In this document: positions 6,566-16,165 of the stretch, piece by piece | Layout of the letters: each line of letters opens with the position of its first letter | How positions within the stretch are numbered: the first letter of the stretch is position 1 | Origin: an uncultured Propionibacteriaceae bacterium | Lineage (GTDB): Bacteria; Actinomycetota; Actinomycetes; Propionibacteriales; Propionibacteriaceae | DNA length: 32,918 bases | Reading direction: 5' to 3' | Assembly (NCBI GenBank): GCA_945911015.1 | Contig: CAMDZW010000039.1 | Span: 1-32,918, forward strand | Notes under the pieces: model-generated | Told to the model about the DNA's origin: nothing | The model's database searches: none | What the model saw: the letters and a program-made list of their open reading frames with translations, nothing else | Position numbers and translations under genes: made by a program

Positions 6566-7393
6566 ATGGACACTGCCGACCTCTCCCAGCTGCTCGGCCT
6601 CCCCGGAACGGCCGCCCATGTCGAGGTGCGCCGAAGCGGCTCAGGCCGCGAGGTGGTCATCCACGCCGACGACCTGGTGCTGACCTGCCCGTGGGTGCAT
6701 CCCGATGACTGGAACGGTGTCACGGTCGTGCTGCCCTGGTATGACACCGACTCCCTCTTCGCCGACACCAACCCTGACCCTCGCCGTCAGTTCGAACGCA
6801 AGAAGCTGCCGGTGGCCACAGACCTGCTCGGTCGTGGCTTTGCCGTGGTGGCGATCGGGTGGTGGGCCGAAGAGATCGCCGCCAGCTCCCCGGCCCGTTC
6901 CCTGGCTGACCGTTACGGTCCGCCGGCCGCGGTGACCCAACAACAGGGGTGGGCCACCGGTCTGGGACGCAGCATGCGTGATGTCCTTGCCGTGGTGGAG
7001 ACAATCGCCGCGGAAGCAGGGAAGTTGGCGATCTTCGGCCATTCCCTGGGGGGCAAACTCGCCCTCTTCGCGGCAGCCCTGGAGCCTCGTATCGAGGCTT
7101 GCATCACCCACGAGCTCGGCCTCGGCTGGGACCACTCCAACTGGTGGGACCCGTGGTACTTCGGTGACGTCCGTCCCGACTTCGACTGCGACCAGATCCT
7201 GTCCCTGGTCGCTGAACGACCCATCCTGTACGGGGCAGGGCACGGCTTCGACGCCGAGTCGGGGATCGCCATGGCCCAGTCGGTCGCGACCGACACCTGG
7301 CAGGTCGACATCCTTGAACACCACAACGGACATCGGCCCTCGGTTGAGGTGCTCGAACAAGCCTGGACCTGGCTCGAGGAACACACGGTCTGA
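6566..7393 (+). CDS. Alpha/beta hydrolase, function unknown
   Basis: This is a 275-aa cytoplasmic alpha/beta hydrolase (no signal peptide). The nucleophile elbow GHSLGG puts Ser160 in the active site, and a His-rich segment near the end (HHNGH, 252-256) could supply the catalytic His. The region GFAVVAIGWW (about 91-100) and the strand before the elbow fit a dienelactone-hydrolase or acetyl-xylan-esterase-like fold, but the substrate cannot be read from the sequence. ATG 6566 is preceded by TAGGGT at 6552-6557, 8 nt upstream, with no Shine-Dalgarno; the longer reading from 6503 overlaps the previous gene. Its stop is 4 bp from the stop of the convergent dehydrogenase gene, leaving no room for a separate terminator. 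Confidence 0.82.
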   Translation: MDTADLSQLLGLPGTAAHVEVRRSGSGREVVIHADDLVLTCPWVHPDDWNGVTVVLPWYDTDSLFADTNPDPRRQFERKKLPVATDLLGRGFAVVAIGWWAEEIAASSPARSLADRYGPPAAVTQQQGWATGLGRSMRDVLAVVETIAAEAGKLAIFGHSLGGKLALFAAALEPRIEACITHELGLGWDHSNWWDPWYFGDVRPDFDCDQILSLVAERPILYGAGHGFDAESGIAMAQSVATDTWQVDILEHHNGHRPSVEVLEQAWTWLEEHTV

Positions 7394-7397
7394 GAGG

Positions 7398-10229
7398 TCA
7401 GCGGGTGTGCTGTTCGACCAGCTCGAGGACGTGGACGTAGTCCTTGCCGGTCGCCCGGCTCATGCCGATCTCACAGGTCCGGTTGGCCGAGGCATGTGCA
7501 GTGCCGTTGAGCGTGGCCACCTCAGCTGCCTCCTCGGCTGTTGCCGACGCCGTCAGCTCCGGATGCAGCATCCCGCGGTCACCGGCGAAGGCACAACATC
7601 CCCAGGCCTTCGGCACGGTCACGTCCTCGGCGACCAGCTCCGCCAGGGCGACCAGGTCGCCGTCCACCCCCAGGCGCGTGGTGGCGCAGGTCGGGTGCAG
7701 CACGATCGAGTCGATGCGTGAGGTGACCGACAGCCCGGGCGCGACCTTTTCCCGTACGAAATGGACCGCGTCGATGAAGGTGACCTGCTGACCGACCGGA
7801 TGATCGTGGTGGACCTCACGCAGCCCCTCGGTGCAACTGGCCGCGTCGACGACCACCGGCAGGCGGCCGTGATCGGTCGCCTCCCAGAGCGCGTCGGCGA
7901 CCCGATCGGCCATCACCGACAGACCCTTGGTCATCCCCTTCGACTTCCAGGGGGTGCCACAACACAGCGAACCGATCTGGTCCGGGACCCGCACCTCGAC
8001 TCCGGCCCGTTCACACAGGGCCAGGAAGGCACCACTCGAGCCGAGCGCCTGAGCGCCGAACATCGTTGCTGTGCAGGAAGGGAAGAACACCGCCGCGGGA
8101 TCATCGGCCCGGAGGGGGAGACGTCGGTCCCCTCCCTTGGGCAGGTCGCCGGTGATCAGCGGGACATTGTCCTTGCCGGCCACGGCGCGGGCCACCGCAG
8201 TCGCCGCCTTCGGCAGGACCGACGGCACGGCATCGGCCACCGAGAGCCCGGTGGAGGCGATCCGGGTGAATCCGTCCCAGTGTTGTGCGGCAGCCTTCCA
8301 TCCGGCCTGCGGCGCTGCCCCAGTTCCCTCGGCGCGCAGCCGACGGACCAGGTCACCGGTGTTGATCAGGACCGGGCAGGCAGTCGCGCACATCCCGTCC
8401 ACGGCACAGGTCTGGAGCCCGTCATAGGAGTAGTCCTTGGCGATCTGCCGGGCCAGCTCCGTTTCGCCGGCCGCCTCGGCGCGGGCCTGTTCGCGACGGA
8501 GCACGATCCGCTGCCGGGGAGTCAGGGTCAGGTCCCGGCTGGGACAGACCGGCTCACAGTAGCCGCACTCCACACATCGGTCGACCTCTTCCTCGACCGT
8601 CGGAGTTTCCTTGAGGTGCTTGACATGTGCCTGTTTGTCGTCGGTGATCAGCACACCCGGGTTGAGCACTCCGGTCGGGTCGCACAGCTGCTTGACCTGG
8701 CGCATCACCGCATAGAGGTCGGAGCCGTACTGGCGCTCCACAAAGGGCGCCATGATGCGCCCAGTTCCGTGCTCGGCCTTCAGCGTGCCACCGCGGGACA
8801 GCACCGCCTCCACCATGTCCTCGGTGAAGGCGTCATAGCGGTCGAGTCGTCCCGGCTGGTCGAAACGTTCGTTGATCAGGAAGTGGATGTTGCCGTCGCG
8901 GGCATGGCCGAAGATGACACTGCCGTCGTAGTCATACCGGTCGAAGAGCTGCTCCAGCTCCCCACAGGTGTCGGCCAGGTTCTCCACCGGCACAGCGATG
9001 TCCTCCAGCAGCGCGGTCGTGCCGGAAGGACGAGCACCGGCGACTGCGGCATAGAGATTCTTGCGGACATGCCAGAAACCCTTGCGGGTCTTGGCGTCCG
9101 GGGTCATCTCTCCGGCTTCGGCCAACCGCAACCGGCCGACCACCGACTGGGTCCGGTCGACGGCATCGGCCAGCTCGGCCCCGTCGGCGCGCTGGTGTTC
9201 GACCAGGAGTGCCGCATGCTGGTCGACGTCCAGTTGGGTGATGAGGCCGGGTGCCTGCGGATCGGTCGAGGCCACCCGCAGCGAGGCCGCATCGAGCAGC
9301 TCGATCGCGGCCAACCCCGAGTCGACCAGCGCGGGAAGGGCATCGGTGGCGGCGTGGAGGTTGTCGAAGACCAACAGCCCGGTGGCGATCTCGGTGTGCA
9401 GCGGCAGCGTGCGGAAGGTCGCTTCGGCCACCCACGCCAGGGTTCCCTCGCTGCCGACGACCAGATGGGCAAGGATGTCGACGGCCCGATCATGGTCGAG
9501 GAACGAGTTGATTCCGTACCCCATGGTGTTCTTGATGGCGAACAGAGCGGTGATCCGCTCGACCCAGTCCGGGTTTGCCCGGACCTGGTCTCGCAGTTGC
9601 GAGAGTCCCTGCCACAGTTCGGGGGCCTGATGGCGCAGCCACTCATCGGCGTCGGTACGCCCGGTGTCGACGGTGATCCCGGTCGGCAGCACCAGGATCG
9701 CCGAGTCCAGCGTCCGGTAACTGTTGGCCCAGGTGCCGCACAACATGCCCGACGAGTTGTTCGCCACCACACCGCCGATGGTGCAGGCGACCTCACTGGC
9801 CGGGTCAGGGCCGAACTTCCTGCCGTACGGGGCAAGGTGCGCATTGAGTTGGCGCACGGTCACACCGGGTTGGACCCGGACCCGTTCACCGTTGTCCAGG
9901 ACCTCCACCTCACGAAAGTGGCGGCGGGTGTCGATCATCAACTGGTCGGTCACGCCCTGACCGGACAGGCTCGTCCCGCCGGAACGGAAGGTGACCCCGA
10001 CATCATGGGCCAGAGCGACCCGGATGGCAGCAGCGACCTCATCGGCTGAGGTCGGGGCAACCACAGCCCGGGGAGTCAGCAGGTAGTGGGAGGCATCGTG
10101 GGCCATCGCCAACCGATCACTGATCCGGTTGCGCAGCCGGGGCTCGAGTTCGGCGGTGAGCGCCGCCAGGAACGGGTCCTCGATCGACCGCATGCGACCG
10201 GTCGGGTTGGGCCCAATGGGGTGACTCAT
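7398..10229 (-). CDS. FAD/Fe-S D-2-hydroxyacid dehydrogenase (GlcD-GlcF-type fusion; D-lactate or D-2-hydroxyglutarate)
   Basis: This 943-aa enzyme probably oxidises a D-2-hydroxyacid (D-lactate, glycolate or D-2-hydroxyglutarate) and passes electrons through Fe-S clusters to an acceptor. Residues about 50-185 form the PCMH-type FAD domain (FRSGGTSLSG at 81-90, GGVVANNSSG at 152-161). A FAD-linked oxidase C-terminal domain follows to about 530, with the ILINERF- and KAEHGTG-type motifs. Two four-cysteine 4Fe-4S motifs start near residues 552 (CVECGYCEPVC) and 605 (CAVDGMCATAC). Cys-rich CCG-type motifs occupy the C-terminal third (PSCTA, SLCCG, WGCCAF), as in GlcF. Bacteria often encode the two halves separately. 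AGGAGG lies a few bases before ATG 10229. The gene follows the SGNH hydrolase and gdhA on the same strand after a 92-bp gap, which holds a TAAGGT -10-like hexamer. Confidence 0.88.
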   Translation of the reverse strand: MSHPIGPNPTGRMRSIEDPFLAALTAELEPRLRNRISDRLAMAHDASHYLLTPRAVVAPTSADEVAAAIRVALAHDVGVTFRSGGTSLSGQGVTDQLMIDTRRHFREVEVLDNGERVRVQPGVTVRQLNAHLAPYGRKFGPDPASEVACTIGGVVANNSSGMLCGTWANSYRTLDSAILVLPTGITVDTGRTDADEWLRHQAPELWQGLSQLRDQVRANPDWVERITALFAIKNTMGYGINSFLDHDRAVDILAHLVVGSEGTLAWVAEATFRTLPLHTEIATGLLVFDNLHAATDALPALVDSGLAAIELLDAASLRVASTDPQAPGLITQLDVDQHAALLVEHQRADGAELADAVDRTQSVVGRLRLAEAGEMTPDAKTRKGFWHVRKNLYAAVAGARPSGTTALLEDIAVPVENLADTCGELEQLFDRYDYDGSVIFGHARDGNIHFLINERFDQPGRLDRYDAFTEDMVEAVLSRGGTLKAEHGTGRIMAPFVERQYGSDLYAVMRQVKQLCDPTGVLNPGVLITDDKQAHVKHLKETPTVEEEVDRCVECGYCEPVCPSRDLTLTPRQRIVLRREQARAEAAGETELARQIAKDYSYDGLQTCAVDGMCATACPVLINTGDLVRRLRAEGTGAAPQAGWKAAAQHWDGFTRIASTGLSVADAVPSVLPKAATAVARAVAGKDNVPLITGDLPKGGDRRLPLRADDPAAVFFPSCTATMFGAQALGSSGAFLALCERAGVEVRVPDQIGSLCCGTPWKSKGMTKGLSVMADRVADALWEATDHGRLPVVVDAASCTEGLREVHHDHPVGQQVTFIDAVHFVREKVAPGLSVTSRIDSIVLHPTCATTRLGVDGDLVALAELVAEDVTVPKAWGCCAFAGDRGMLHPELTASATAEEAAEVATLNGTAHASANRTCEIGMSRATGKDYVHVLELVEQHTR

Positions 10230-10321
10230 CGCAGTTCCTCCTGACAGCGAACGATCACGGTGATGGGGCGTTCCCTGCGCCCGTCACCTTAACGTGTCGA
10301 AAATCGCCGGATGTGTCGGCC

Positions 10322-11338
10322 TCATCCCAAACAGGCCCCGATGCGCTCGGCAATCACTGCGCATCCGGCATCGCTGGGATGGACGGTGTCGACCAGCAGA
10401 TCGAGCTCGTCAGGCCGCAGGATGGTGCGGCCGTCGACCAACCGCAGGTTCGGCGCAGGTCGGTGCTCGATGACCCGGGTGACCGCTTCGGTGACGATGT
10501 CACGGATCGCCGACACGCTGAGATCACTCTTGCCGGGCACGTCCCGCTCGGGCCGGACCGCCAGCGGGCTGATCGCCACCACCGGCACCTCCGGGTGCCC
10601 GTCGAGAACGGTTTCGACAAAGCCCATCACGGCCGGCAGCAGGGACCGGGCGGTGTGGGACCCCTGGGCCTGGACATTGATCCCCAGGCAGAGGCTGACC
10701 AGATCAGCCGGGGTGTCGCGGATCAGACGGGCAATCGGCGGGTCCATCAGGGCCTGACCGGCATAGCCGAGGTTCAACAGGTCGTAGCCGCTGTGCAGCG
10801 CCACCCGTGAGGGCCAGGCCGTGGCGGGGCCGTCGGCATGACGGCACATCGTGATCGAGGAACCGTAGGTGATCCAGCGTGGCCCGGTCGGCTCCACCGG
10901 CACGGCCTCGGCATCGAAGGACACGGCCAGGACGGCGCTGCAACCGTACTGGGGGAGCCAGAGCTCGACCCGCTTGGCGCCGGCCGGAAGCCCAGTCCGT
11001 ACGGTGGCGGTCCCGTCACTGCCAGCGACGAGGCCGAGCCGGGCGTGCACCGTACGGTTGATCACCACATCGATCGGGCAAGGATCGGACTGGTCGATTG
11101 CCACCGTGATCGCCACCGAGGTCGCCGTCGTGGACGCCACCAGACGCACCCCGGCGGGGGCGCCGTGGTGCACCAGCCCGATGTCGAACCGCGGGTCGCG
11201 ATGGGGCACCCGCCAGGGCCGGACGCCACCTGCGGGCAGGTCCTCCACCGTCACAGCGCCGTGCCACCAACGGTGTTCGATCAGAGTGAGGGGTTCGGTC
11301 AGAGTGAGGGGTTCGGTCAGCGGAAGGGGATTCGACAT
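10322..11338 (-). CDS. SGNH/GDSL-type esterase with N-terminal beta domain
   Basis: This is a 338-aa SGNH-superfamily hydrolase, probably a carbohydrate or acyl esterase. The N-terminal half (about 25-145) looks like a beta-sandwich, as in two-domain acetyl esterases. The catalytic half begins at YGSSIT, where the usual GDS is replaced by GSS, making Ser161 the likely nucleophile. Asn221 (LGIN) fits block III, and Asp317 with His320 (DTVH) fits block V. No signal peptide is seen. The first 20 residues contain a repeated Glu-Pro-Leu-Thr-Leu unit encoded by an 18-bp tandem repeat, so the true start could vary. The gene begins 18 nt after the gdhA stop, suggesting co-transcription. Its Shine-Dalgarno is weak (GGTGG). 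Confidence 0.85.
   Translation of the reverse strand: MSNPLPLTEPLTLTEPLTLIEHRWWHGAVTVEDLPAGGVRPWRVPHRDPRFDIGLVHHGAPAGVRLVASTTATSVAITVAIDQSDPCPIDVVINRTVHARLGLVAGSDGTATVRTGLPAGAKRVELWLPQYGCSAVLAVSFDAEAVPVEPTGPRWITYGSSITMCRHADGPATAWPSRVALHSGYDLLNLGYAGQALMDPPIARLIRDTPADLVSLCLGINVQAQGSHTARSLLPAVMGFVETVLDGHPEVPVVAISPLAVRPERDVPGKSDLSVSAIRDIVTEAVTRVIEHRPAPNLRLVDGRTILRPDELDLLVDTVHPSDAGCAVIAERIGACLG
11282..11317. repeat. 18-bp tandem repeat at the 5' end of the SGNH hydrolase gene
   Basis: Two identical copies of CAGAGTGAGGGGTTCGGT (11282-11299 and 11300-11317) are followed by a degenerate third. Read on the minus strand in the gene's frame, they give repeated Thr-Glu-Pro-Leu-Thr-Leu units at residues 8-19. 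The unit is a multiple of three, so copy-number change would keep the frame. Confidence 0.85.
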
Positions 11339-11356
11339 CGGTCCACCGAGCCGAGC

Positions 11357-12772
<1,416 letters not shown>

Positions 12773-12824
12773 TTACTTGTCCAGTTCGTGGACGTGCGGC
12801 TTTGGGCGCGACTGGACTCGTGAT

Positions 12825-13580
12825 TCAGCTCGTGTGGAACAACTCAGTGTGGACCAGTCGGCGCCCCAGCCCCAATTCGGTGAGGGTGGCCTGGGCCCTC
12901 ACCACCAGGGGTTGTGGACCGCACAGAAACCATTCCAAAATCCCGCCCGAAGTCTCACGACGCAGAATCTCGATGAGTTCGTCGTCACTAATTCGGCCTC
13001 CAAATCGAGTGGTGGCGCCGATCCGCGTCCAGTGATGGACCAATTCAAATCGGTCAGGATGTTCCCGCTGCCAGCCCTCGAGCTGCGTGGCGAACATCAC
13101 CTGCTCCGGGCCCCGATTGATCAGATGGATCACGAAACGTGATGTCGGGTCGGTGTGAAGCACGTCACCGACGATCGCCATGACCGGAGTGATCCCGCTG
13201 CCGGCCGCCACTGCCCCGTACGACGGGCCCTCGGAGCCACGGACGGTGAATCGACCGGTCGGGGTGAGTACGGTCAGCTGGTCGCCGGGGCGGAGGTGGT
13301 CGCGAGCCCAGGTGGAGAAACGGCCGCCGGGCAAGACCTTCACCCCGACGGTGATCTGCCCGGTGCCGTCGGGACGCCAGGCCTGATGGGGTGGGATGCA
13401 GATCGAGTAGGAGCGCCGTTCCGGTTGGCCCGGGACCGGTTCGGTCTCGATCGTGACGTACTGGCCGGCCCGGTAGTCGAAGGCGTCGCGCAACTCGGCC
13501 GGGATCGCAAAGCTCAGCAGGAACGAGTCCGCGGTCAGTGGCTCGATCCCGGCAACCTCGAGGGAGTGTGCGGTGACCAC
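12825..13580 (-). CDS. Ferredoxin/flavodoxin reductase-like FAD/NAD(P)H oxidoreductase
   Basis: This is a 251-aa flavoprotein of the ferredoxin-NADP reductase superfamily. The FAD domain has RSYS at about 56-59 and GQYVTI near 39-44. GSGITP (127-132) and a C-terminal CGPQPL mark the NAD(P)H domain. It resembles the reductase part of PaaE or phenol-hydroxylase reductases but ends without a 2Fe-2S domain, so it must hand electrons to a separate carrier or substrate. The start is set at GTG 13580, one nucleotide after the sixA-like stop codon; the longer open frame back to 13982 is an out-of-frame shadow of that gene. The two are therefore probably translated in a coupled way. The electron partner is unknown. 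Confidence 0.87.
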   Translation of the reverse strand: MVTAHSLEVAGIEPLTADSFLLSFAIPAELRDAFDYRAGQYVTIETEPVPGQPERRSYSICIPPHQAWRPDGTGQITVGVKVLPGGRFSTWARDHLRPGDQLTVLTPTGRFTVRGSEGPSYGAVAAGSGITPVMAIVGDVLHTDPTSRFVIHLINRGPEQVMFATQLEGWQREHPDRFELVHHWTRIGATTRFGGRISDDELIEILRRETSGGILEWFLCGPQPLVVRAQATLTELGLGRRLVHTELFHTS

Positions 13581-13581
13581 C

Positions 13582-14067
13582 TCAGGCCCCGCAGACTGCG
13601 GTGAGGGCCGCGTGGGTGAACTCGGCCCAGGGCTGCTCGGTCTCGAGCACCGCGAGCGTGCCGGGAGGCCAACCCTTGCGTCGGTCCCAGCCCGGGGGTG
13701 GCTCGCCGGGGTGGAGTTCGCCGACCAGGGTGGGAATCCCGGGGTTGTGAGCCACCACCAGGAGGATCTGCGGGGCGTGGCCGAGGAGGGAGAGCTCACG
13801 GATCTGTTGGAGCAGCACGTCGGCGTCGGCCAGGTGGAGGGGCTGGTCGATGACTGCGGTGGCAGTCGGGGCGACCAGCTCGGCAGTGCGTCGGCAGCGC
13901 AGGGCAGGCGAGACCAGAGTGACCTCGGGGAGGATGTCCCGCTCGGCCAGCCATCGATTGACCGCCGCGGCATGTTCCTCACCGGCTGCGCTCAGCGGCA
14001 CATCAAGATCTGGTCCCCGGAACTGCGCATCGGCCTCGGCATGTCGCATCAACAACAAGGTCGGCAT
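13582..14067 (-). CDS. SixA-like histidine phosphatase
   Basis: This is a 161-aa branch-1 histidine phosphatase. LLLMRHAEAD near the N-terminus carries the RHA motif with the phospho-accepting His, and VAHNPG supplies the second catalytic His. In E. coli SixA dephosphorylates phosphohistidine on signalling or PTS proteins, but family members also act on small molecules, so the substrate is open. ATG 14067 puts the RHA motif at the usual position. TATGGT on the minus strand (14080-14075) ends 7 nt before it with no Shine-Dalgarno, suggesting leaderless transcription. The flavoprotein gene starts one base after its stop. It is divergent from the acetyl-xylan-esterase-like gene. Confidence 0.87.
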   Translation of the reverse strand: MPTLLLMRHAEADAQFRGPDLDVPLSAAGEEHAAAVNRWLAERDILPEVTLVSPALRCRRTAELVAPTATAVIDQPLHLADADVLLQQIRELSLLGHAPQILLVVAHNPGIPTLVGELHPGEPPPGWDRRKGWPPGTLAVLETEQPWAEFTHAALTAVCGA

Positions 14068-14074
14068 GGGCACG

Positions 14075-14137
14075 ACCATACGCCCGCCCACTCACCATGT
14101 GAGCGCGTCCCCGCAGGTCGGTGCCGGGCGACAGACT
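14075..14137. promoter_or_regulatory. Divergent leaderless-type promoters
   Basis: A 77-bp gap separates two divergent start codons. TATGGT (minus, 14080-14075) serves the phosphatase, 7 nt from its ATG. CAGACT (plus, 14132-14137) serves the esterase, 7 nt from its ATG. Neither gene has a Shine-Dalgarno. No convincing -35 is seen. Confidence 0.4.
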
Positions 14138-14144
14138 GTGGCCC

Positions 14145-15140
14145 ATGGCACAGTTTGACTTTCCGGTGGACAAGCTTCGCAGCTACCGTCCCGACCTTCC
14201 CGTACCCAGCGATCTGGAGGACTTCTGGCGCAACACGGTCGCCGAGGCGCGCACCCACGACATCGCTGCCCACACGGAAAAGATCGACAATCGACTGACG
14301 CTGGTCGACACCTATGACCTCACCTATGCCGGTTTTGACGGGCAGCCGATCAAGGGATGGCTGAGCGTCCCGGCCGGGACGACCGAACCCTTGCCGACCG
14401 TGATCCAGTATGTCGGCTACTCCGGCGGCCGCGGCTTCCCGTTCAATGCGACGCTGTGGGCACAGGCCGGTCATGCCCAACTGGTCATGGACACCCGAGG
14501 CCAGAGCTACAGTGGCGGTGGGTGGGAGAGCACCCCCGACACCTGGCTCGGCGGAGACAACCATGCCCCGGGCCAGATGACTCGCGGGATCAGTGACCCG
14601 GCGACCTACTACTACCGGCGTGCCTATGTCGACGCCTTCCGGGCCCTGGATGCCGCGGCCGCGCTGGAGTTGTGTGATGCCTCGCAGATGATCACCCTCG
14701 GTGGCAGTCAGGGTGGCGGTCTGACGATCGCGGCGGCCGGTCTGGCCGGTCTGCACGGGATCGAACTGGTCGGGGCCGCAGTCAATGTGCCCTTCCTGTG
14801 CGACTTCCCTCGCGCCACGACCTTGGTGAACTCGATGCCGTACGGGGAGATCGTGCGCTACCTGGCCGGTTTCCGCGACCAGGTCGACCAGGTCTTCAAC
14901 ACCCTCTCCTACTTCGACGGTGCGATCCTTGGACGGTGGGCGAGCGCGCCGACGCTGTTCTCGGTCGGTCTGATGGACCAGACCTGCCCGCCGTCGACCT
15001 GCTTTGCCGCCTACAACTGGTGGGGCAACGACAAGGTCGGCGACAAGTCGATCGAGATCTACCCGTTCAACGAACACATCGGTGGCGGGGACCACCACCG
15101 CCAGAAGGTCCTCGACTGGGTACGGGACAAGCTCGGCTGA
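14145..15140 (+). CDS. Acetyl xylan esterase / cephalosporin-C deacetylase family protein (AXE1)
   Basis: This is a 331-aa alpha/beta hydrolase of the AXE1 family, which deacetylates acetylated sugars and cephalosporin C; the usual length is about 320 aa. No signal peptide is present, so it should act inside the cell on small acetylated substrates. Key elements are the RPDLPVPSDLEDFW start, VIQYVGYSGGRG (about 87-97, oxyanion loop), MDTRGQ, the GGSQGGG elbow with Ser188, Asp278 (LMDQTCPP) and His311 (FNEHIGG). ATG 14145 was chosen over the ATG at 14121 because the family N-terminus begins there. It is convergent with the methyltransferase gene, with about 40 bp between stops. Confidence 0.93.
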   Translation: MAQFDFPVDKLRSYRPDLPVPSDLEDFWRNTVAEARTHDIAAHTEKIDNRLTLVDTYDLTYAGFDGQPIKGWLSVPAGTTEPLPTVIQYVGYSGGRGFPFNATLWAQAGHAQLVMDTRGQSYSGGGWESTPDTWLGGDNHAPGQMTRGISDPATYYYRRAYVDAFRALDAAAALELCDASQMITLGGSQGGGLTIAAAGLAGLHGIELVGAAVNVPFLCDFPRATTLVNSMPYGEIVRYLAGFRDQVDQVFNTLSYFDGAILGRWASAPTLFSVGLMDQTCPPSTCFAAYNWWGNDKVGDKSIEIYPFNEHIGGGDHHRQKVLDWVRDKLG

Positions 15141-15183
15141 CACATCTCAGCTGACATGTGGGTCGGTGGGCCGTCCGCGACGC

Positions 15184-16107
15184 TCAGATCCGGACGGCCA
15201 CCACCACGTCGCGATGGATCGAGGAATCGACCCGGTGGGCGAGTTCGGTCCAGGCACCGTCATTGTGTGGAGCCAAGCCCTCCGCCTCGAGCAGGGTGAG
15301 CAGTTGTTGACGGGGCAGGTTGGTGGTGTTCCAGGCCAACGCCAAAACACCCCCGCGGCGCAGCTGCTGCGCCCAGACGCCGATCGCATCGCCGAGAAGA
15401 TCCTTGGCGCTGCGTGTCCGACGGCCCTCGGCCTGGCTGCCGTGGACGACCCCGTAGGGGGCGTCGGTGACGACCGCATCAAAACGCCGCTTCCCCCACA
15501 GGGACAAGGAATCCCGCGTGTCGCCTGGCAGGATCCCGAGCTCAAGGACGGTGCCGGTGACCGGATCGGTGACGGTCGCGTCAAGCCGCTTGCCGAGCAG
15601 TTTTCCGTCGCGACGCAACGGATCGTGGCTGACCTTGTGCTTGAGCCGTTTGCGGCGCAACCAGGTCGTCAGGAAAGCCGCATGGGCGTCGATCGCCTTC
15701 TGGTCGGACTCGACCCCGAAACCGTGATGGCCGGCGAGCCAGGCCGCCGATGTCGTGGTACCCCTGCCACACAAGGGATCCAGGATCCGATACGGCTCAT
15801 CGCGCGGCTCGAGCTGCGCGGTGGCCAAGCTGACCAGGAGCTGGGTGAACTGTTCGTTCGTCTTGCCCGGATATTTCGGGATCGTGACCAGATCATCGTC
15901 AAGACCCGTGGCCGGATCGAGATCCAGCGGGACCAGCCCATCGCCTTCGCGTCGAGACACGAGCAACCGTGACGACAGTCGGGACAGTGCCGCGCGGTCG
16001 ACCTCGGTGACGGAGAACTCGACATGGTCGACACCGCCGAGCGCAGCGATCCGCACCGAGTCCGCGACCACGCCGGCGACGGTGAGCTGGACCTCGGCTG
16101 CCGCCAT
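15184..16107 (-). CDS. TRM11-like RNA/DNA methyltransferase
   Basis: This is a Rossmann-fold SAM-dependent methyltransferase, 307 aa from ATG 16107. DPLCGRGTT is the SAM-binding motif and TDAPYG the catalytic motif IV, the layout of guanine-N2 methyltransferases such as TRM11. The N-terminal third resembles the substrate-binding part of that family. The likely substrate is tRNA guanosine, but a DNA target cannot be excluded. The frame continues upstream of the ATG through LPSPSGNRVYAGAAAQ, which reads like genuine protein and like the start of relatives, yet holds no ATG, GTG or TTG. A CTG at 16182-16180, preceded by GAAGGAT and overlapping the end of ppa, could be the true start (332 aa). 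It is probably co-transcribed with ppa. Confidence 0.75.
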   Translation of the reverse strand: MAAAEVQLTVAGVVADSVRIAALGGVDHVEFSVTEVDRAALSRLSSRLLVSRREGDGLVPLDLDPATGLDDDLVTIPKYPGKTNEQFTQLLVSLATAQLEPRDEPYRILDPLCGRGTTTSAAWLAGHHGFGVESDQKAIDAHAAFLTTWLRRKRLKHKVSHDPLRRDGKLLGKRLDATVTDPVTGTVLELGILPGDTRDSLSLWGKRRFDAVVTDAPYGVVHGSQAEGRRTRSAKDLLGDAIGVWAQQLRRGGVLALAWNTTNLPRQQLLTLLEAEGLAPHNDGAWTELAHRVDSSIHRDVVVAVRI

Positions 16108-16165
16108 CTGGGCTGCCGCGCCGGCATAGACGCGGTTGCCCGACGGGCTGGGCAGGACGACGAGG

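Noticed and set aside
7761-10049. 762-codon open frame on the plus strand
   Set aside because: It is the antisense shadow of the FAD/Fe-S dehydrogenase. High GC3 in the true gene removes stops from the opposite strand, and the predicted product has no domain-like order.
13581-13982. N-terminal extension of the flavoreductase
   Set aside because: It overlaps the phosphatase gene out of frame, and its Ser/Pro/Trp-rich product is unlike any reductase. The GTG one base after the phosphatase stop gives the correct domain start.
15141-15183. Bidirectional terminator between the AXE1 and methyltransferase genes
   Set aside because: ACACAT and ATGTGG could pair, but the stem is only 5-6 bp with a 10-nt loop, too weak to call.
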